IMG/VR virus record: IMGVR_UViG_3300037117_000101
Span: 1-64,000 of that record
Source: a virus
Length of the DNA stretch: 64,000 nt
Direction: 5' to 3' (one strand)
The translations under genes and the position numbers were made by a program. The notes under the pieces are model-generated. The model saw nothing but the letters and a program-made list of their open reading frames with translations. It had not been told where the DNA came from and ran no database searches. How positions within the stretch are numbered: the first letter of the stretch is position 1; each line of letters opens with the position of its first letter. Positions 55,411-63,316 of the stretch are shown one piece after another.

Positions 55411-55897
55411 TTTCACAATAGCGGTACTGCTGACGCTTCAACACGAGGGCGGCTTTGTGGATAACCCTGCTGATCCCGGGGGCGCCACGAATTTCGGCAT
55501 CACTCAACGGGATCTGAATCTCACGATGCCGGGCAAAGATGTTCGCACGCTGACATCCGCCGAGGCCGCGCAGTGGTACGAGACGACTACACAGCCGCAA
55601 CGTTACAACAACCCACTATATTGGTCTATCGAGGACCAGTCTGTGGCATCGAAAATATTCGATATGGGCGTGCTCTTCGGCGTGGGCGAGGCTGTGCACT
55701 TGATTCAGGGCGTTCTTCAGCTGAGTATTGATGGGAACTTCGGGCCCCAAACGCTGGCCGCAGTGAACGGAGCCGAGCCCCTTTCGCTTCTGTCGGCGTT
55801 CAAGACTGTATTGGCTCAGCATTCTTTTGATATCGGCAGCGAGCATCCCGCCGAACGTCAATTTATTATCGGCTGGATCAGAAGGGTGAACTCGTGA
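55403..55897 (+). CDS. GH108-type endolysin (muramidase)
   Basis: A 164-residue lysozyme. The family motif TLQHEGGFVDNPADPGGATN with catalytic E15, then FGITQRDLN and the helical core DQSVASKIFDMGVLFGVGEAV and SIDGNFGPQTLAAV (the PG_binding_3 part) match glycoside hydrolase family 108. No signal peptide, so it would need a holin to reach the cell wall. Start ATG after GGGAGGGG. Confidence 0.9.
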   Translation: MADFTIAVLLTLQHEGGFVDNPADPGGATNFGITQRDLNLTMPGKDVRTLTSAEAAQWYETTTQPQRYNNPLYWSIEDQSVASKIFDMGVLFGVGEAVHLIQGVLQLSIDGNFGPQTLAAVNGAEPLSLLSAFKTVLAQHSFDIGSEHPAERQFIIGWIRRVNS

Positions 55898-56142
55898 GAC
55901 GTCAACCCTGCTACATGACGCATCAGGGTTGCGCTGATCGCCGACGGCATTGGGCAGACCCGGAGGGCGCTTCGCGCGGAGTTCAATACGTTGAGGTGCC
56001 AGACGAGCGCGATGAATTGATTCCAGTATTCTGCTCCTTTACGTGCGCTGCGATGTCGGGGTGGATGCCCATTTATACGCATCACGCAAAATGTGTGAGA
56101 TGCGGAATCAATCACGCCCCTCGATGGGTCTGCGTGGAGTAA
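55894..56142 (+). CDS. Hypothetical 82-aa Cys/His protein
   Basis: GTG start overlapping the endolysin stop. CSFTCAAM ... CVRCGINHAPRW suggests a C4 zinc fold. Ends three bases before the next gene. Confidence 0.55.
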   Translation: MRRQPCYMTHQGCADRRRHWADPEGASRGVQYVEVPDERDELIPVFCSFTCAAMSGWMPIYTHHAKCVRCGINHAPRWVCVE

Positions 56143-56144
56143 AT

Positions 56145-56552
56145 ATGAAAATCGGATTCACAGGAACGCAACGGGGCATGACGGACTTCCAGAAAGAAGT
56201 CCTCGAAGCCTTTTTGCGCATCTATGAGGATTGGGGCGAGGAGTTATGGTTTCTTCACGGCGACTGCATCGGTGCGGACGCCGAGGCTGTGAGAATCGCC
56301 CGGGATATGAAGTACGGCATCTGGACGTTTCCGCCGATACACACTGCGAAGCGCGCTTGGGTAGAGTCCGGTCGAACAGAAACGCCCCGGGAGTACTTGA
56401 CGCGCAACCATAACATCGTCAAGGCTTGCGATCTGATGGTCGCGGCGCCGGGCGAAGACACTGAGGTACTTCGGTCCGGTACTTGGGCGACAATTCGATA
56501 CGCGAAAAGACTTGACAAACACCTATTTTTGATATATCCTAAGCACACTTAA
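56145..56552 (+). CDS. SLOG-superfamily protein
   Basis: A 135-residue Rossmann-like protein: MKIGFTGTQRGMTDFQKEV, ELWFLHGDCIGADAEAVRIA, WTFPPIHTAKRA, YLTRNHNIVKACDLMVAAPG and LRSGTWATIRYA match the YspA/DprA-like SLOG fold that binds nucleotides. SLOG proteins occur in defence and counter-defence systems and in nucleotide signalling. Exact ligand unknown. Contains the next promoter at its 3' end. Confidence 0.75.
   Translation: MKIGFTGTQRGMTDFQKEVLEAFLRIYEDWGEELWFLHGDCIGADAEAVRIARDMKYGIWTFPPIHTAKRAWVESGRTETPREYLTRNHNIVKACDLMVAAPGEDTEVLRSGTWATIRYAKRLDKHLFLIYPKHT
56512..56540 (+). promoter_or_regulatory. Sigma-70 promoter
   Basis: TTGACA, 17 bp, TATCCT, 22 bp before the start of the polynucleotide kinase gene. 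Same TTGACAAACA and TATCCT as the promoter at 22524. Confidence 0.8.
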
Positions 56553-56562
56553 AGGAGGGCCA

Positions 56563-57450
56563 ATGCCCGGCATCATGCGAATACTGAGCGGTCTCCCGGC
56601 GAGTGGGAAGAGCACGTACTGCCACGATCTGATGGAGCGCGAGCCCCACAAGTGGGCCCGAGTGTCGTGGGACGACATTCGCCATGAATCTCCTAACTAC
56701 AAGTTTTCCAAAGCCAATGAGAAGCGCGTGATTGAGCGCGCGTATCTCGCCGCGCACGAAGCCGCGGGAGATGGGTACAATCTCCTGATTGACAACACGA
56801 ATCTGAGCGACCGCCACGTAAATTACTGGACCGAGTTGGCTAATGCGTGGGGCTTGGCAGTCGAGGTCAAGTTCTTCGACGTGTCAGTGGACGAGTGTGT
56901 AAGGCGGGATGCGCTGCGAGCGGGGAAGTACTCCAAGGGTGGCGCGCAGGTTGGCCGCGTAGTCGTCGAGCGATTCGCGCTATCGCGCGGCCTGATCCAG
57001 TGGCCCGCCAACAAGCCCATCGTGATCGTGGACGTGGACGGCACACTGTCCGATACCAGCCATAGGCGCAAACTTCGAGAAAATGGGAAAGTTGATTGGA
57101 ACTATTTTTACCGCGACGATTTGATTCTGGCCGATCCCCCTTTCTCGGTGGTCGTGGACTGGGTGCGGGGCCTGTACGAAACCCACGTGGTTGTCATCGT
57201 GTCCGGCAGAGACGCGGGGTCGTCGGCGTTCAGCACGGTGGAGTGGCTTGCGAAGAACAACGTGCCCTATCATCACATCTTCATGCGTAACGCGGGAGAT
57301 CGTAGGGACGACACGCTCGTGAAGCAAGACATCCTGAACCTGCTGCCCCGAGATCGCGTTGCGTTCACAATCGACGACCGCGACCGTGTTGTCGCGATGT
57401 GGCGCAAGAACGGCCTGACGTGCTATCAAGTAGCGGACGGAGATTTTTAA
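56563..57450 (+). CDS. Polynucleotide 5'-kinase/3'-phosphatase
   Basis: A 295-residue homologue of T4 PseT. N-terminal kinase with P-loop GLPASGKST (10-18), VSWDDIR, IDNTNLSD and the lid VRRDALRAGKYSKG. C-terminal HAD phosphatase with IVDVDGTLSD (D157, D159), VSGRDAGS and FTIDDRD. Heals broken RNA ends (5'-OH, 2',3'-cyclic phosphate) for sealing by RNA ligase. Start ATG after AAGGAGGG, directly behind a promoter and followed by two RNA ligases. Confidence 0.95.
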   Translation: MPGIMRILSGLPASGKSTYCHDLMEREPHKWARVSWDDIRHESPNYKFSKANEKRVIERAYLAAHEAAGDGYNLLIDNTNLSDRHVNYWTELANAWGLAVEVKFFDVSVDECVRRDALRAGKYSKGGAQVGRVVVERFALSRGLIQWPANKPIVIVDVDGTLSDTSHRRKLRENGKVDWNYFYRDDLILADPPFSVVVDWVRGLYETHVVVIVSGRDAGSSAFSTVEWLAKNNVPYHHIFMRNAGDRRDDTLVKQDILNLLPRDRVAFTIDDRDRVVAMWRKNGLTCYQVADGDF

Positions 57451-57599
57451 TGTCAACTTATGAAAACGATCTTTGTCAGCGCGTCAGTCGCGACATTATG
57501 GCTGGCATCTTCCATCCCGATCCGCCGTGGACTACGGAGTCTCTGGCCCTCGAAGCCAAGCGCGTGCATAAGACAACCGTGGGCGTGCTGCTCCGCTAG
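57450..57599 (+). CDS. Hypothetical 49-aa protein
   Basis: TAATG overlap with the kinase gene. MSTYENDLCQRVSRDIMAG... ends VHKTTVGVLLR. No domain recognised. Confidence 0.5.
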   Translation: MSTYENDLCQRVSRDIMAGIFHPDPPWTTESLALEAKRVHKTTVGVLLR

Positions 57600-57605
57600 G
57601 GCAGC

Positions 57606-57710
57606 ATGTGGGTAGGTGCGCACTATTCGACGAAGCAGAAGCGTTTGTGTATGAACCTGATTCCATTCGTCACGATCTGGGTGGCGTTCAAAGGAGGATT
57701 TCGGCCATGA
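57606..57710 (+). CDS. Possible 34-aa peptide
   Basis: Frame MWVGAHYSTKQKRLCMNLIP... with a short hydrophobic end (FVTIWVAF). Weak ribosome site, but its stop overlaps the next ATG (ATGA), as in real genes of this region. Confidence 0.35.
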   Translation: MWVGAHYSTKQKRLCMNLIPFVTIWVAFKGGFRP

Positions 57711-57841
57711 AAATTGACAAACTTGATAAAGTTGTAATTGCGTTCATCATTGCTGTCACCACTATCGAAGTCGCGGGCACGATAGCACTGGGGGTCGGCG
57801 CTGTTCTGATCATTCAGCACTTTCTCGTCAAATTTTGGTAA
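57707..57841 (+). CDS. 44-aa membrane peptide
   Basis: Starts MKIDKLDKVVIAFIIAVTTI after AAGGAGG (ten bases). One or two hydrophobic helices and a short basic-aromatic end. Confidence 0.5.
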   Translation: MKIDKLDKVVIAFIIAVTTIEVAGTIALGVGAVLIIQHFLVKFW

Positions 57842-57850
57842 GGAGGAACT

Positions 57851-57955
57851 ATGGGTTTCATATTCATTATCGCGTTGGTTTGCCTTTTCATGGGGCATCC
57901 TTGGTTTGCATTGGCGTTTGTCGGTCTCGGTATCATCTGGAGTAATCATGAGTAA
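57851..57955 (+). CDS. 34-aa membrane peptide
   Basis: Starts MGFIFIIALVCLFMGHPWFA after AAGGAGG. Almost wholly hydrophobic and overlapping the next start by 8 bp. Confidence 0.5.
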   Translation: MGFIFIIALVCLFMGHPWFALAFVGLGIIWSNHE

Positions 57956-58190
57956 CTTTACTTGGCCAACGAACTATGTGGTGTTCGGCCTGTTCCTGAT
58001 ACTCGCCACCCTAGTGGCCCTGCTCCTTATTCTGGGCGCGGACATTCTGGCGTGGCACTTCCTGAGGCCCCAAGGTTACTGGCAGGGATTGGCCTTGATT
58101 ATCGTGGAGGCTTTCACCGTTCTGCCCCGGGGATTCTTCGCAGTGATGTCGTGGTTGCTTATTTCCAAATTCGGCGCGGAGGTATCATGA
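57948..58190 (+). CDS. Membrane protein, 80 aa
   Basis: Starts MSNFTWPTNYVVFGLFLILA. Hydrophobic helices at about 8-34, 45-58 and 60-75. Forms with the three preceding peptides a run of four short membrane-type genes. ATGA overlap with the RNA ligase gene. Confidence 0.55.
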   Translation: MSNFTWPTNYVVFGLFLILATLVALLLILGADILAWHFLRPQGYWQGLALIIVEAFTVLPRGFFAVMSWLLISKFGAEVS

Positions 58191-58870
58191 GCGAATACCA
58201 AAAGATCGAGACCCTCTACGAGCGCGACCCCAAAACTTTCTCGGTGATCCCGGGCGAGTTCAAGAACAGGGCGTACAGCATTTTCAAAACGTGGCGCTGG
58301 ACAGAGAAAATTGATGGCACGAACGTGCGCATCATGTTTGCGCCGGAATCCGCCGCGGCGTGTAATACCGATCCGTACCCAGATCCCCGGATACCAGCAT
58401 CGGTTAAAGTCGGCGGGCGCACGGACAACGCCAACATGTCCGCGGATTTGGTTCAGAATATCCTTGGCATAGTAACGCCCGAGAAGATGGGGCGTTCGTT
58501 CCAGTGCCCCGTCGTGCTCTACGGCGAGGGCTACGGCGCCGGAATCCAGAAGAGCGGCATGCAGTACAGCGCGACCAAGAAGTTCATTCTGTTCGACGTG
58601 TTCGTAGACGGCCAGTGGTGGTTGAATCAGGAACAAGTTGAAGATGTCGGAGCGAAACTGGGACTGGATGTGGTGCCCTTCATGGGGGACTGGTCTCTCG
58701 ACGAAGCCACCGATTTCGTACGCGCAGGATTCGTCAGTCACATTCCGGGAGCCGCCAAGAAGGCCGAAGGTCTCGTGGGCCGGACCATTGAGACGCTGTT
58801 CGACAAGCACCATCACCGGATTATCACGAAGTTGAAGACCAAGGATTTCACGGGAGGAAAAGATGTCTAA
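58187..58870 (+). CDS. RNA ligase, Rnl2 type
   Basis: A 227-residue ligase. Motif I TEKIDGTNVRIMF with AMP-lysine K41, motif Ia/III region VLYGEGYGAGIQ and FILFDVFVDG, motif IV AEGLVGRT and motif V RIITKLKTKDF. Rnl2-like enzymes seal nicks in duplex RNA such as cleaved tRNA or bridged ends. It lacks the C-terminal domain of T4 Rnl2. GGAGG precedes the ATG. Confidence 0.9.
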   Translation: MSEYQKIETLYERDPKTFSVIPGEFKNRAYSIFKTWRWTEKIDGTNVRIMFAPESAAACNTDPYPDPRIPASVKVGGRTDNANMSADLVQNILGIVTPEKMGRSFQCPVVLYGEGYGAGIQKSGMQYSATKKFILFDVFVDGQWWLNQEQVEDVGAKLGLDVVPFMGDWSLDEATDFVRAGFVSHIPGAAKKAEGLVGRTIETLFDKHHHRIITKLKTKDFTGGKDV

Positions 58871-59171
58871 GAAAAAGCTAACATCTCGGGAGAACTTCAT
58901 CAAAAATGCGACAGTCGAGGACATTGCGCGTTTGACTTGGGATGCTTCAGAGCTAGCTATGAAGCATGACCCCGATCATCATAAGTGGTTGATGGAAATT
59001 TCGAAAGTTTTGAACAGGGATTTGCCAGCCATTGAAAGCCGTCTCGATATCATTGAGCAGCAACTTCGCCGGATCGGCGCGCCTCAGTATCGCCGGGTGC
59101 GGCGCGGCGTTCTCGCGGAGATCGTTCGCGGCCCCAAGTCGGCCAAGAACATAAAGGACTACACACTGTGA
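58863..59171 (+). CDS. Hypothetical 102-aa protein
   Basis: Starts MSKKKLTSRENFIKNATVED after GGGAGG. Helical, basic C-terminus (RRVRRGVLAEIVRGPKSAK). Overlaps both neighbours by a few bases. Confidence 0.5.
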   Translation: MSKKKLTSRENFIKNATVEDIARLTWDASELAMKHDPDHHKWLMEISKVLNRDLPAIESRLDIIEQQLRRIGAPQYRRVRRGVLAEIVRGPKSAKNIKDYTL

Positions 59172-59422
59172 GCTACATCAAATTCACCGAGAACGGCACG
59201 AGCCCCAGTGGCAAGACTAAGCGTTGGGTTGTAGAGGCCGCAGCCGGTGGCCCGAAGTTGGGCGACGTCTACTGGTACGCCCCATGGCGAAAATACGTAT
59301 GCGAAACAACCACCTCGATTTTTGACGAGGGTTGTCTTCGCGAGATCGCGGACTTCGTGGAAGGGGAGACGCGCGTGCATCGTCTGAAACTTGAGCTGGC
59401 GAAAATCGACGCCGAGGGGTAA
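59168..59422 (+). CDS. Hypothetical 84-aa protein
   Basis: GTG start overlapping the previous stop. MSYIKFTENGTSPSGKTKRW is a pattern I have seen in small phage proteins, with a beta-strand region WYAPWRKYVCE and C-terminal helix. Unknown. Confidence 0.55.
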   Translation: MSYIKFTENGTSPSGKTKRWVVEAAAGGPKLGDVYWYAPWRKYVCETTTSIFDEGCLREIADFVEGETRVHRLKLELAKIDAEG

Positions 59423-59423
59423 T

Positions 59424-59546
59424 GTGGTACACTGGTTTCAGCACTTGACAGAAGACGCGCAAGTCACTATAATGTGCGTGTTGGCTTGCGGGTTCATAAC
59501 CCTGCGCATTGTTGATATCTTGATTCGTTCGAAGGAGGGCAAATGA
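59424..59546 (+). CDS. 40-aa membrane peptide across a promoter
   Basis: GTG start five bases after GAGGGG. MVHWFQHLTEDAQVTIMCVL then GFITLRIVDILI gives one membrane helix with a basic end. A shorter ATG at 59472 is possible. The stop overlaps the Rnl1 start by ATGA. Confidence 0.42.
   Translation: MVHWFQHLTEDAQVTIMCVLACGFITLRIVDILIRSKEGK
59445..59473 (+). promoter_or_regulatory. Consensus sigma-70 promoter
   Basis: TTGACA, 17 bp, TATAAT, a perfect consensus, 70 bp before the Rnl1-type ligase gene. Confidence 0.85.
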
Positions 59547-60658
59547 AACTGGGCGCATTGCTGGACATTAAGGAGTTGGTACAGTTGGCGCACGATCATT
59601 TCGTGGGCTGCCAGCGTCATCCCACGTTGCCTTTGCGCATCTATAACTACACATCCCACGCGCAGTTCGAGAATAAGTGGGGCGGCACTATCGACTTCTG
59701 CCGGGGCTTGATCGTGGACGACAACGATAACATTGTCGCGCGCCCTTTCAAGAAGTTTCACAACCTTCAGACATCAAACCTGCCGGAGACGTGGGAAGAG
59801 AACCTGCCGCAATTTTTTCCGATGGTCACAAAGAAATACGATGGTAGTTTGGGCGTCTATTGGAAGTACGACGGCCATCAAGGCATCGCGACTCGCGGGA
59901 GTTTCACGAGTCCGCAATCGCAGTGGGCCACCGAATGGTTCAATAGAGCGTGTCCTGATGGGTTCGTGGATTGCGTGACTACACCTGCGACACCTCTGTT
60001 CGAGATCATCTATCCCGAGAATCGAATCGTGGTGAAGTACGATTTCGAAGGGTTGGTGCTGATCGGGCTCGTGGATATATGCACCGGCTGGGAGTATCAT
60101 TACCCCACGTTGGTGGACTGCGGAAGGTACAACGGCATCCGCGTCACAGAAGAATACAATCTGTCCTTGGCTGCGCTGAAAGCAGCCAACATCGAAAATG
60201 AAGAGGGCTACGTCCTGACCTATCGCAACGGCACGGGCTCGCCCTTGAAGATCAAAGTCAAGATGGCCGACTATCTGCGCCTGCACAAGATCGTCACGGG
60301 CATGAACGCGCGCAGCGTGTGGGAACTGCTGTCGAACGGGACCGGCACTGGGGGTTTCGAGCACACGCCCGAGCACTTCAAGAAGTGGCTGACGTCTTGG
60401 TCCGAGAAACTGAACGGAGATTTCAATTGTCTGTACATAGAGGCCCGAAAGATTTTCATGAATCGACCCGATCCTTGGCTGAACGGGACTGACCGAGAGT
60501 ATCGTGCGCAATTTGCTCAATATATCAAACGGATTTCAGACCCCAATCTTTTGGGGACGCTGTTCGCGATGCTCGACGGGCACGACCCGGCTCCGATCAT
60601 TTGGAGACAAATAAAACCCCGGGGCGACGACATGACTTTTCGAACGGAGGGGGAATGA
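59543..60658 (+). CDS. RNA ligase, T4 Rnl1 type
   Basis: A 371-residue ligase like T4 RnlA. IDFCRGLIVDDNDNIVARPF and KKFHNLQT precede motif I TKKYDGSLGVYW with K98. TRGSFTSPQ, LFEIIYPENRIVVKY (motif III area), EGYVLTYRNG (IV) and LKIKVKMADYLRLHK (V) follow, and a C-terminal helical domain. Rnl1 rejoins tRNA cut in the anticodon loop. Start ATG after AAGGAGGG. Confidence 0.93.
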   Translation: MKLGALLDIKELVQLAHDHFVGCQRHPTLPLRIYNYTSHAQFENKWGGTIDFCRGLIVDDNDNIVARPFKKFHNLQTSNLPETWEENLPQFFPMVTKKYDGSLGVYWKYDGHQGIATRGSFTSPQSQWATEWFNRACPDGFVDCVTTPATPLFEIIYPENRIVVKYDFEGLVLIGLVDICTGWEYHYPTLVDCGRYNGIRVTEEYNLSLAALKAANIENEEGYVLTYRNGTGSPLKIKVKMADYLRLHKIVTGMNARSVWELLSNGTGTGGFEHTPEHFKKWLTSWSEKLNGDFNCLYIEARKIFMNRPDPWLNGTDREYRAQFAQYIKRISDPNLLGTLFAMLDGHDPAPIIWRQIKPRGDDMTFRTEGE

Positions 60659-60834
60659 ACTACGAAGAGCATCACCGAACAAGAACCTGCAACGGCGCAA
60701 TCTGGGTTGTGTGCTACACCACGTTCTGGCGCGATGCGCTTCGCTGGGCTGGGGCGCTTCATGCGTGGGTACAGCGTCGGGCAAGTGAGACGGCCACATA
60801 TAAATTGTTGAAAGGGGGCCACGCCGATGTCTAA
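60655..60834 (+). CDS. Hypothetical 59-aa protein
   Basis: Starts MNYEEHHRTRTCNGAIWVVC after GGAGGGGG, ATGA overlap. Trp- and Arg-rich, moderately hydrophobic. Unknown. Confidence 0.5.
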   Translation: MNYEEHHRTRTCNGAIWVVCYTTFWRDALRWAGALHAWVQRRASETATYKLLKGGHADV

Positions 60835-61117
60835 GAAAAGTAAAGAGCCCGTCCTGACCATCGCGGGGATTCGGGCGTGTGTCAAGCAATTGCGCGCGGC
60901 GAAACCCGCGGCCCTCCCCAAAGGATATATGGTAGACCTTCTCATAAAGGACCGTGGATGGTTCCGATTTACGAATTTCGCTGTATTTCAAATCGAGGTG
61001 GTTCACGACGAATTGACCTTCGATACGTTGTCAGAAGAGTCCGAAATCATGATCAGAAAAGAAGCCCTTGCGCAACTCGAAGAAATCAAGAAGAGCGGGA
61101 CGGTGCTCAAATCATGA
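60827..61117 (+). CDS. Hypothetical 96-aa protein
   Basis: Starts MSKKSKEPVLTIAGIRACVK. Alpha/beta pattern with FRFTNFAVFQIEVVHDELTF. Short overlaps with both neighbours. No family recognised. Confidence 0.5.
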   Translation: MSKKSKEPVLTIAGIRACVKQLRAAKPAALPKGYMVDLLIKDRGWFRFTNFAVFQIEVVHDELTFDTLSEESEIMIRKEALAQLEEIKKSGTVLKS

Positions 61118-61290
61118 GTGATCCCGAAACATTCTGGTCTCTGCTGCATAACGCGGCCCACTGGGAATTCGAGTTGTTCCTGATGGCCTTGTTCGATGGC
61201 GTAGTGGGATGTGTCGCGTGGCCTTTCGTGAAGAAGCACTGGGCCCACCACATTGAGCGCGACAAGAAGGAGGAACAACATGGCATTTAA
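61114..61290 (+). CDS. 58-aa membrane-associated protein
   Basis: Starts MSDPETFWSLLHNAAHWEFE, then a hydrophobic helix (LFLMALFDGVVGCVAWPFV) and a charged C-terminus. ATGA overlap with the previous gene. Confidence 0.5.
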   Translation: MSDPETFWSLLHNAAHWEFELFLMALFDGVVGCVAWPFVKKHWAHHIERDKKEEQHGI

Positions 61291-61621
61291 GCTGCGTTAC
61301 ACCGCCGAGGAATTGCACCAGCATTTTCGCGACCGGCTGTCTTTCTGGCAAGGACAGCTTGAGGAAGGCGCCCACCTATTAAAAGGTGCCAAAAAGCGTA
61401 TGGCTCGTTACGAGAGGGATCGCGAAATGAAGAGCAGTGATTTCAGCAGCGGCTATATGACCCATTATCATGTGATGTCAGAGATCGGACGTAATTTGGG
61501 CACAATCGCTGGTGCAGAATGCGCGATTGCTAGGCTTCGTCTTCTTCAGTCTCATCTACCGGATTTGGCGCACCACGATCTGACTTTCGAGGATTTGCAC
61601 AAATTGGAGATTCGGGCATGA
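61280..61621 (+). CDS. Hypothetical 113-aa helical protein
   Basis: Starts MAFKLRYTAEELHQHFRDRL after GGAGGAA. Helical with many charged residues (LKGAKKRMARYERDREMK). Unknown. Confidence 0.55.
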   Translation: MAFKLRYTAEELHQHFRDRLSFWQGQLEEGAHLLKGAKKRMARYERDREMKSSDFSSGYMTHYHVMSEIGRNLGTIAGAECAIARLRLLQSHLPDLAHHDLTFEDLHKLEIRA

Positions 61622-61857
61622 CGATAGAGTTTGAAATTACGCAGTCTGAAGGACCGACATCGATACGTAGACAAGTCTGCGGCTGCATCATGGAGTACAA
61701 GTGCAGCCGGTGCGGCAAGTGCTACCGCTGCAAGCACAAACTTATCCGTTTCAGCGACGGCATCCCGATGTGGCGCAACAGTAAGGGCCAATTCGAGAAA
61801 CCCATCATGGAGAAGGGAGATTGGTACAATTCCGATTCGACTCAAGCGTCTACGTAA
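61618..61857 (+). CDS. Zinc-knuckle protein, 79 aa
   Basis: CGCIMEYKCSRCGKCYRCKHK contains six cysteines and a histidine, a zinc cluster. Its last 29 bp probably overlap the start of the SNF2 gene. ATGA overlap at its own start. Confidence 0.55.
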   Translation: MTIEFEITQSEGPTSIRRQVCGCIMEYKCSRCGKCYRCKHKLIRFSDGIPMWRNSKGQFEKPIMEKGDWYNSDSTQAST

Positions 61858-63289
61858 GCCGCCCGCCGATCCCTCGCGCGCCCTGACTTCGGATCTCGCA
61901 GTTCCCTGCCCCGCCGACCAGAAATACCTCCCCTTCCAATTAGCTGGTATCGAATACATCGCAACACACTCCGGCACCCTTCTGGCCGACGACCCCGGCT
62001 CCGGCAAGACCATCCAGTCCGTAGGCCTGTGCAACTACTACGACGACGCCCGCCGAGTTCTGATCGTGTGTCCCGGCTTCCTCAAGCCCCACTGGCGCAA
62101 CGAGTTCAAGAAATGGGACGTCAAGGGCCTGACCATCGGCATCGTCGAGGGCCGACAGGGCGAGTTCCCTGACACGGACGTCGCGATCATCAACTACGAA
62201 ATCCTGAAGGATCATCGTGTGGCGCTGCGCGAGAAGAAATGGGACGTGGTGATCGTGGACGAGGTTCACAAGCTGAAGAACCGGCGCGCCGACCGCACCC
62301 GCGAGGTGTTGGGAGGCATCAAGCGAGACGAGAACAATAGGATCGTGGAGCGAGTGTCAAGTATTCCAGCAAGAAAACTTGTCATGCTGACCGGAACGCC
62401 CACGCTCAACGGGAAGCCCAAGGAACTGTGGAATATCATTCAGGCCTTGGACCCCACAGGGCTGGGCGCGGACTGGTATAGGTTCGCCCGTCGATACTGC
62501 AAACTTTTGGAGATCAAGAGATTCGATCCCGCACAGGGTAAGGAAATGCACGCGGGCTGGATCTGGGACGAGGCCGACAACCTCGAAGAACTGCAAGAAT
62601 ACATGCGCTCGAAGTTTATGGTCCGCCGCCTGAAGGCCGACGTCCTGCCCCAGCTGCCCCCTAAGCGCCGGATGATCGTCCCCATAACCGGCAGAAATGC
62701 GACGGTTAAGAAGGCTATCGCCCGTCAAATGGTGGAATTCGACCAGTTATTGGGCAACCGCGACGAGGACGATTTGCTCACCGTGGGGTTTCAAGATCAC
62801 AGTGGCGCCATGAAGAAGTTGGGGCTGGAAATGGTGGCCCCGGCCATCGAAGTGATCGAGTCCGACCTTGAGGAGCACGACAAAATCGTAGTCATGTGCT
62901 GGCACGTCGAGGTGGCCCAAGCCATCCACAAGCATTTCGAGGCCCGGGGCGCCGTTCTAATCGATGGCACAGTGCCGTCTATGCGCCGTCAGGAACTGGT
63001 AGACGGCTTCCAGACCGATCCCGACGTTCACGTGGCCGTGGGAACTATCGGGGCCATGGGAGTGGGTTTCACGATGACTGCGGCCCACCTGATGATCTTC
63101 GTGGAGCGGGATTGGGTACCCGGCATCGTTACTCAGGCCGAAGATCGCATCCATCGCATAGGGCAGTTCCTGAAGGTGCTCTATAAGCATCTCGTGCTTG
63201 AGGGTTCGCTGGCCGAGCGTCAAGTTGCAGCCCTCATACGAAAGCAAAACAAAGTGGATTTAACGCTTGACATTCGGGCCCAAGTATAG
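61829..63289 (+). CDS. SNF2-like helicase, probable AUU start
   Basis: A superfamily 2 SNF2-type ATPase of about 486 residues. QLAGIEYIATHSGTLLADDP then GSGKT (motif I), LIVCPGFLKPHWRNEF (Ia), VVIVDEVHKLKN (II), LVMLTGTPTLNGKP (III), and in the second lobe VVMCWHVEVAQAI (IV), VAVGTIGAMGVGFTM (V) and QAEDRIHRIGQ (VI). In frame there is no ATG, GTG or TTG between 61634 and the domain; the ATG at 61631 would add ~65 residues that are just the shifted reading of the previous gene. AAGGGAG nine bases before ATT at 61829 makes AUU the best start. Ends in LDIRAQV within a promoter. Confidence 0.85.
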   Translation: MPIRLKRLRKPPADPSRALTSDLAVPCPADQKYLPFQLAGIEYIATHSGTLLADDPGSGKTIQSVGLCNYYDDARRVLIVCPGFLKPHWRNEFKKWDVKGLTIGIVEGRQGEFPDTDVAIINYEILKDHRVALREKKWDVVIVDEVHKLKNRRADRTREVLGGIKRDENNRIVERVSSIPARKLVMLTGTPTLNGKPKELWNIIQALDPTGLGADWYRFARRYCKLLEIKRFDPAQGKEMHAGWIWDEADNLEELQEYMRSKFMVRRLKADVLPQLPPKRRMIVPITGRNATVKKAIARQMVEFDQLLGNRDEDDLLTVGFQDHSGAMKKLGLEMVAPAIEVIESDLEEHDKIVVMCWHVEVAQAIHKHFEARGAVLIDGTVPSMRRQELVDGFQTDPDVHVAVGTIGAMGVGFTMTAAHLMIFVERDWVPGIVTQAEDRIHRIGQFLKVLYKHLVLEGSLAERQVAALIRKQNKVDLTLDIRAQV

Positions 63290-63295
63290 TAGACT
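63267..63295 (+). promoter_or_regulatory. Sigma-70 promoter, copy 2 of the duplicated cassette
   Basis: TTGACA, 17 bp, TAGACT, identical over about 32 bp to 25857-25888. Drives the structured leader and the gene at 63377. Confidence 0.82.
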
Positions 63296-63316
63296 GTTTT
63301 CACGGTAAATCACCGA

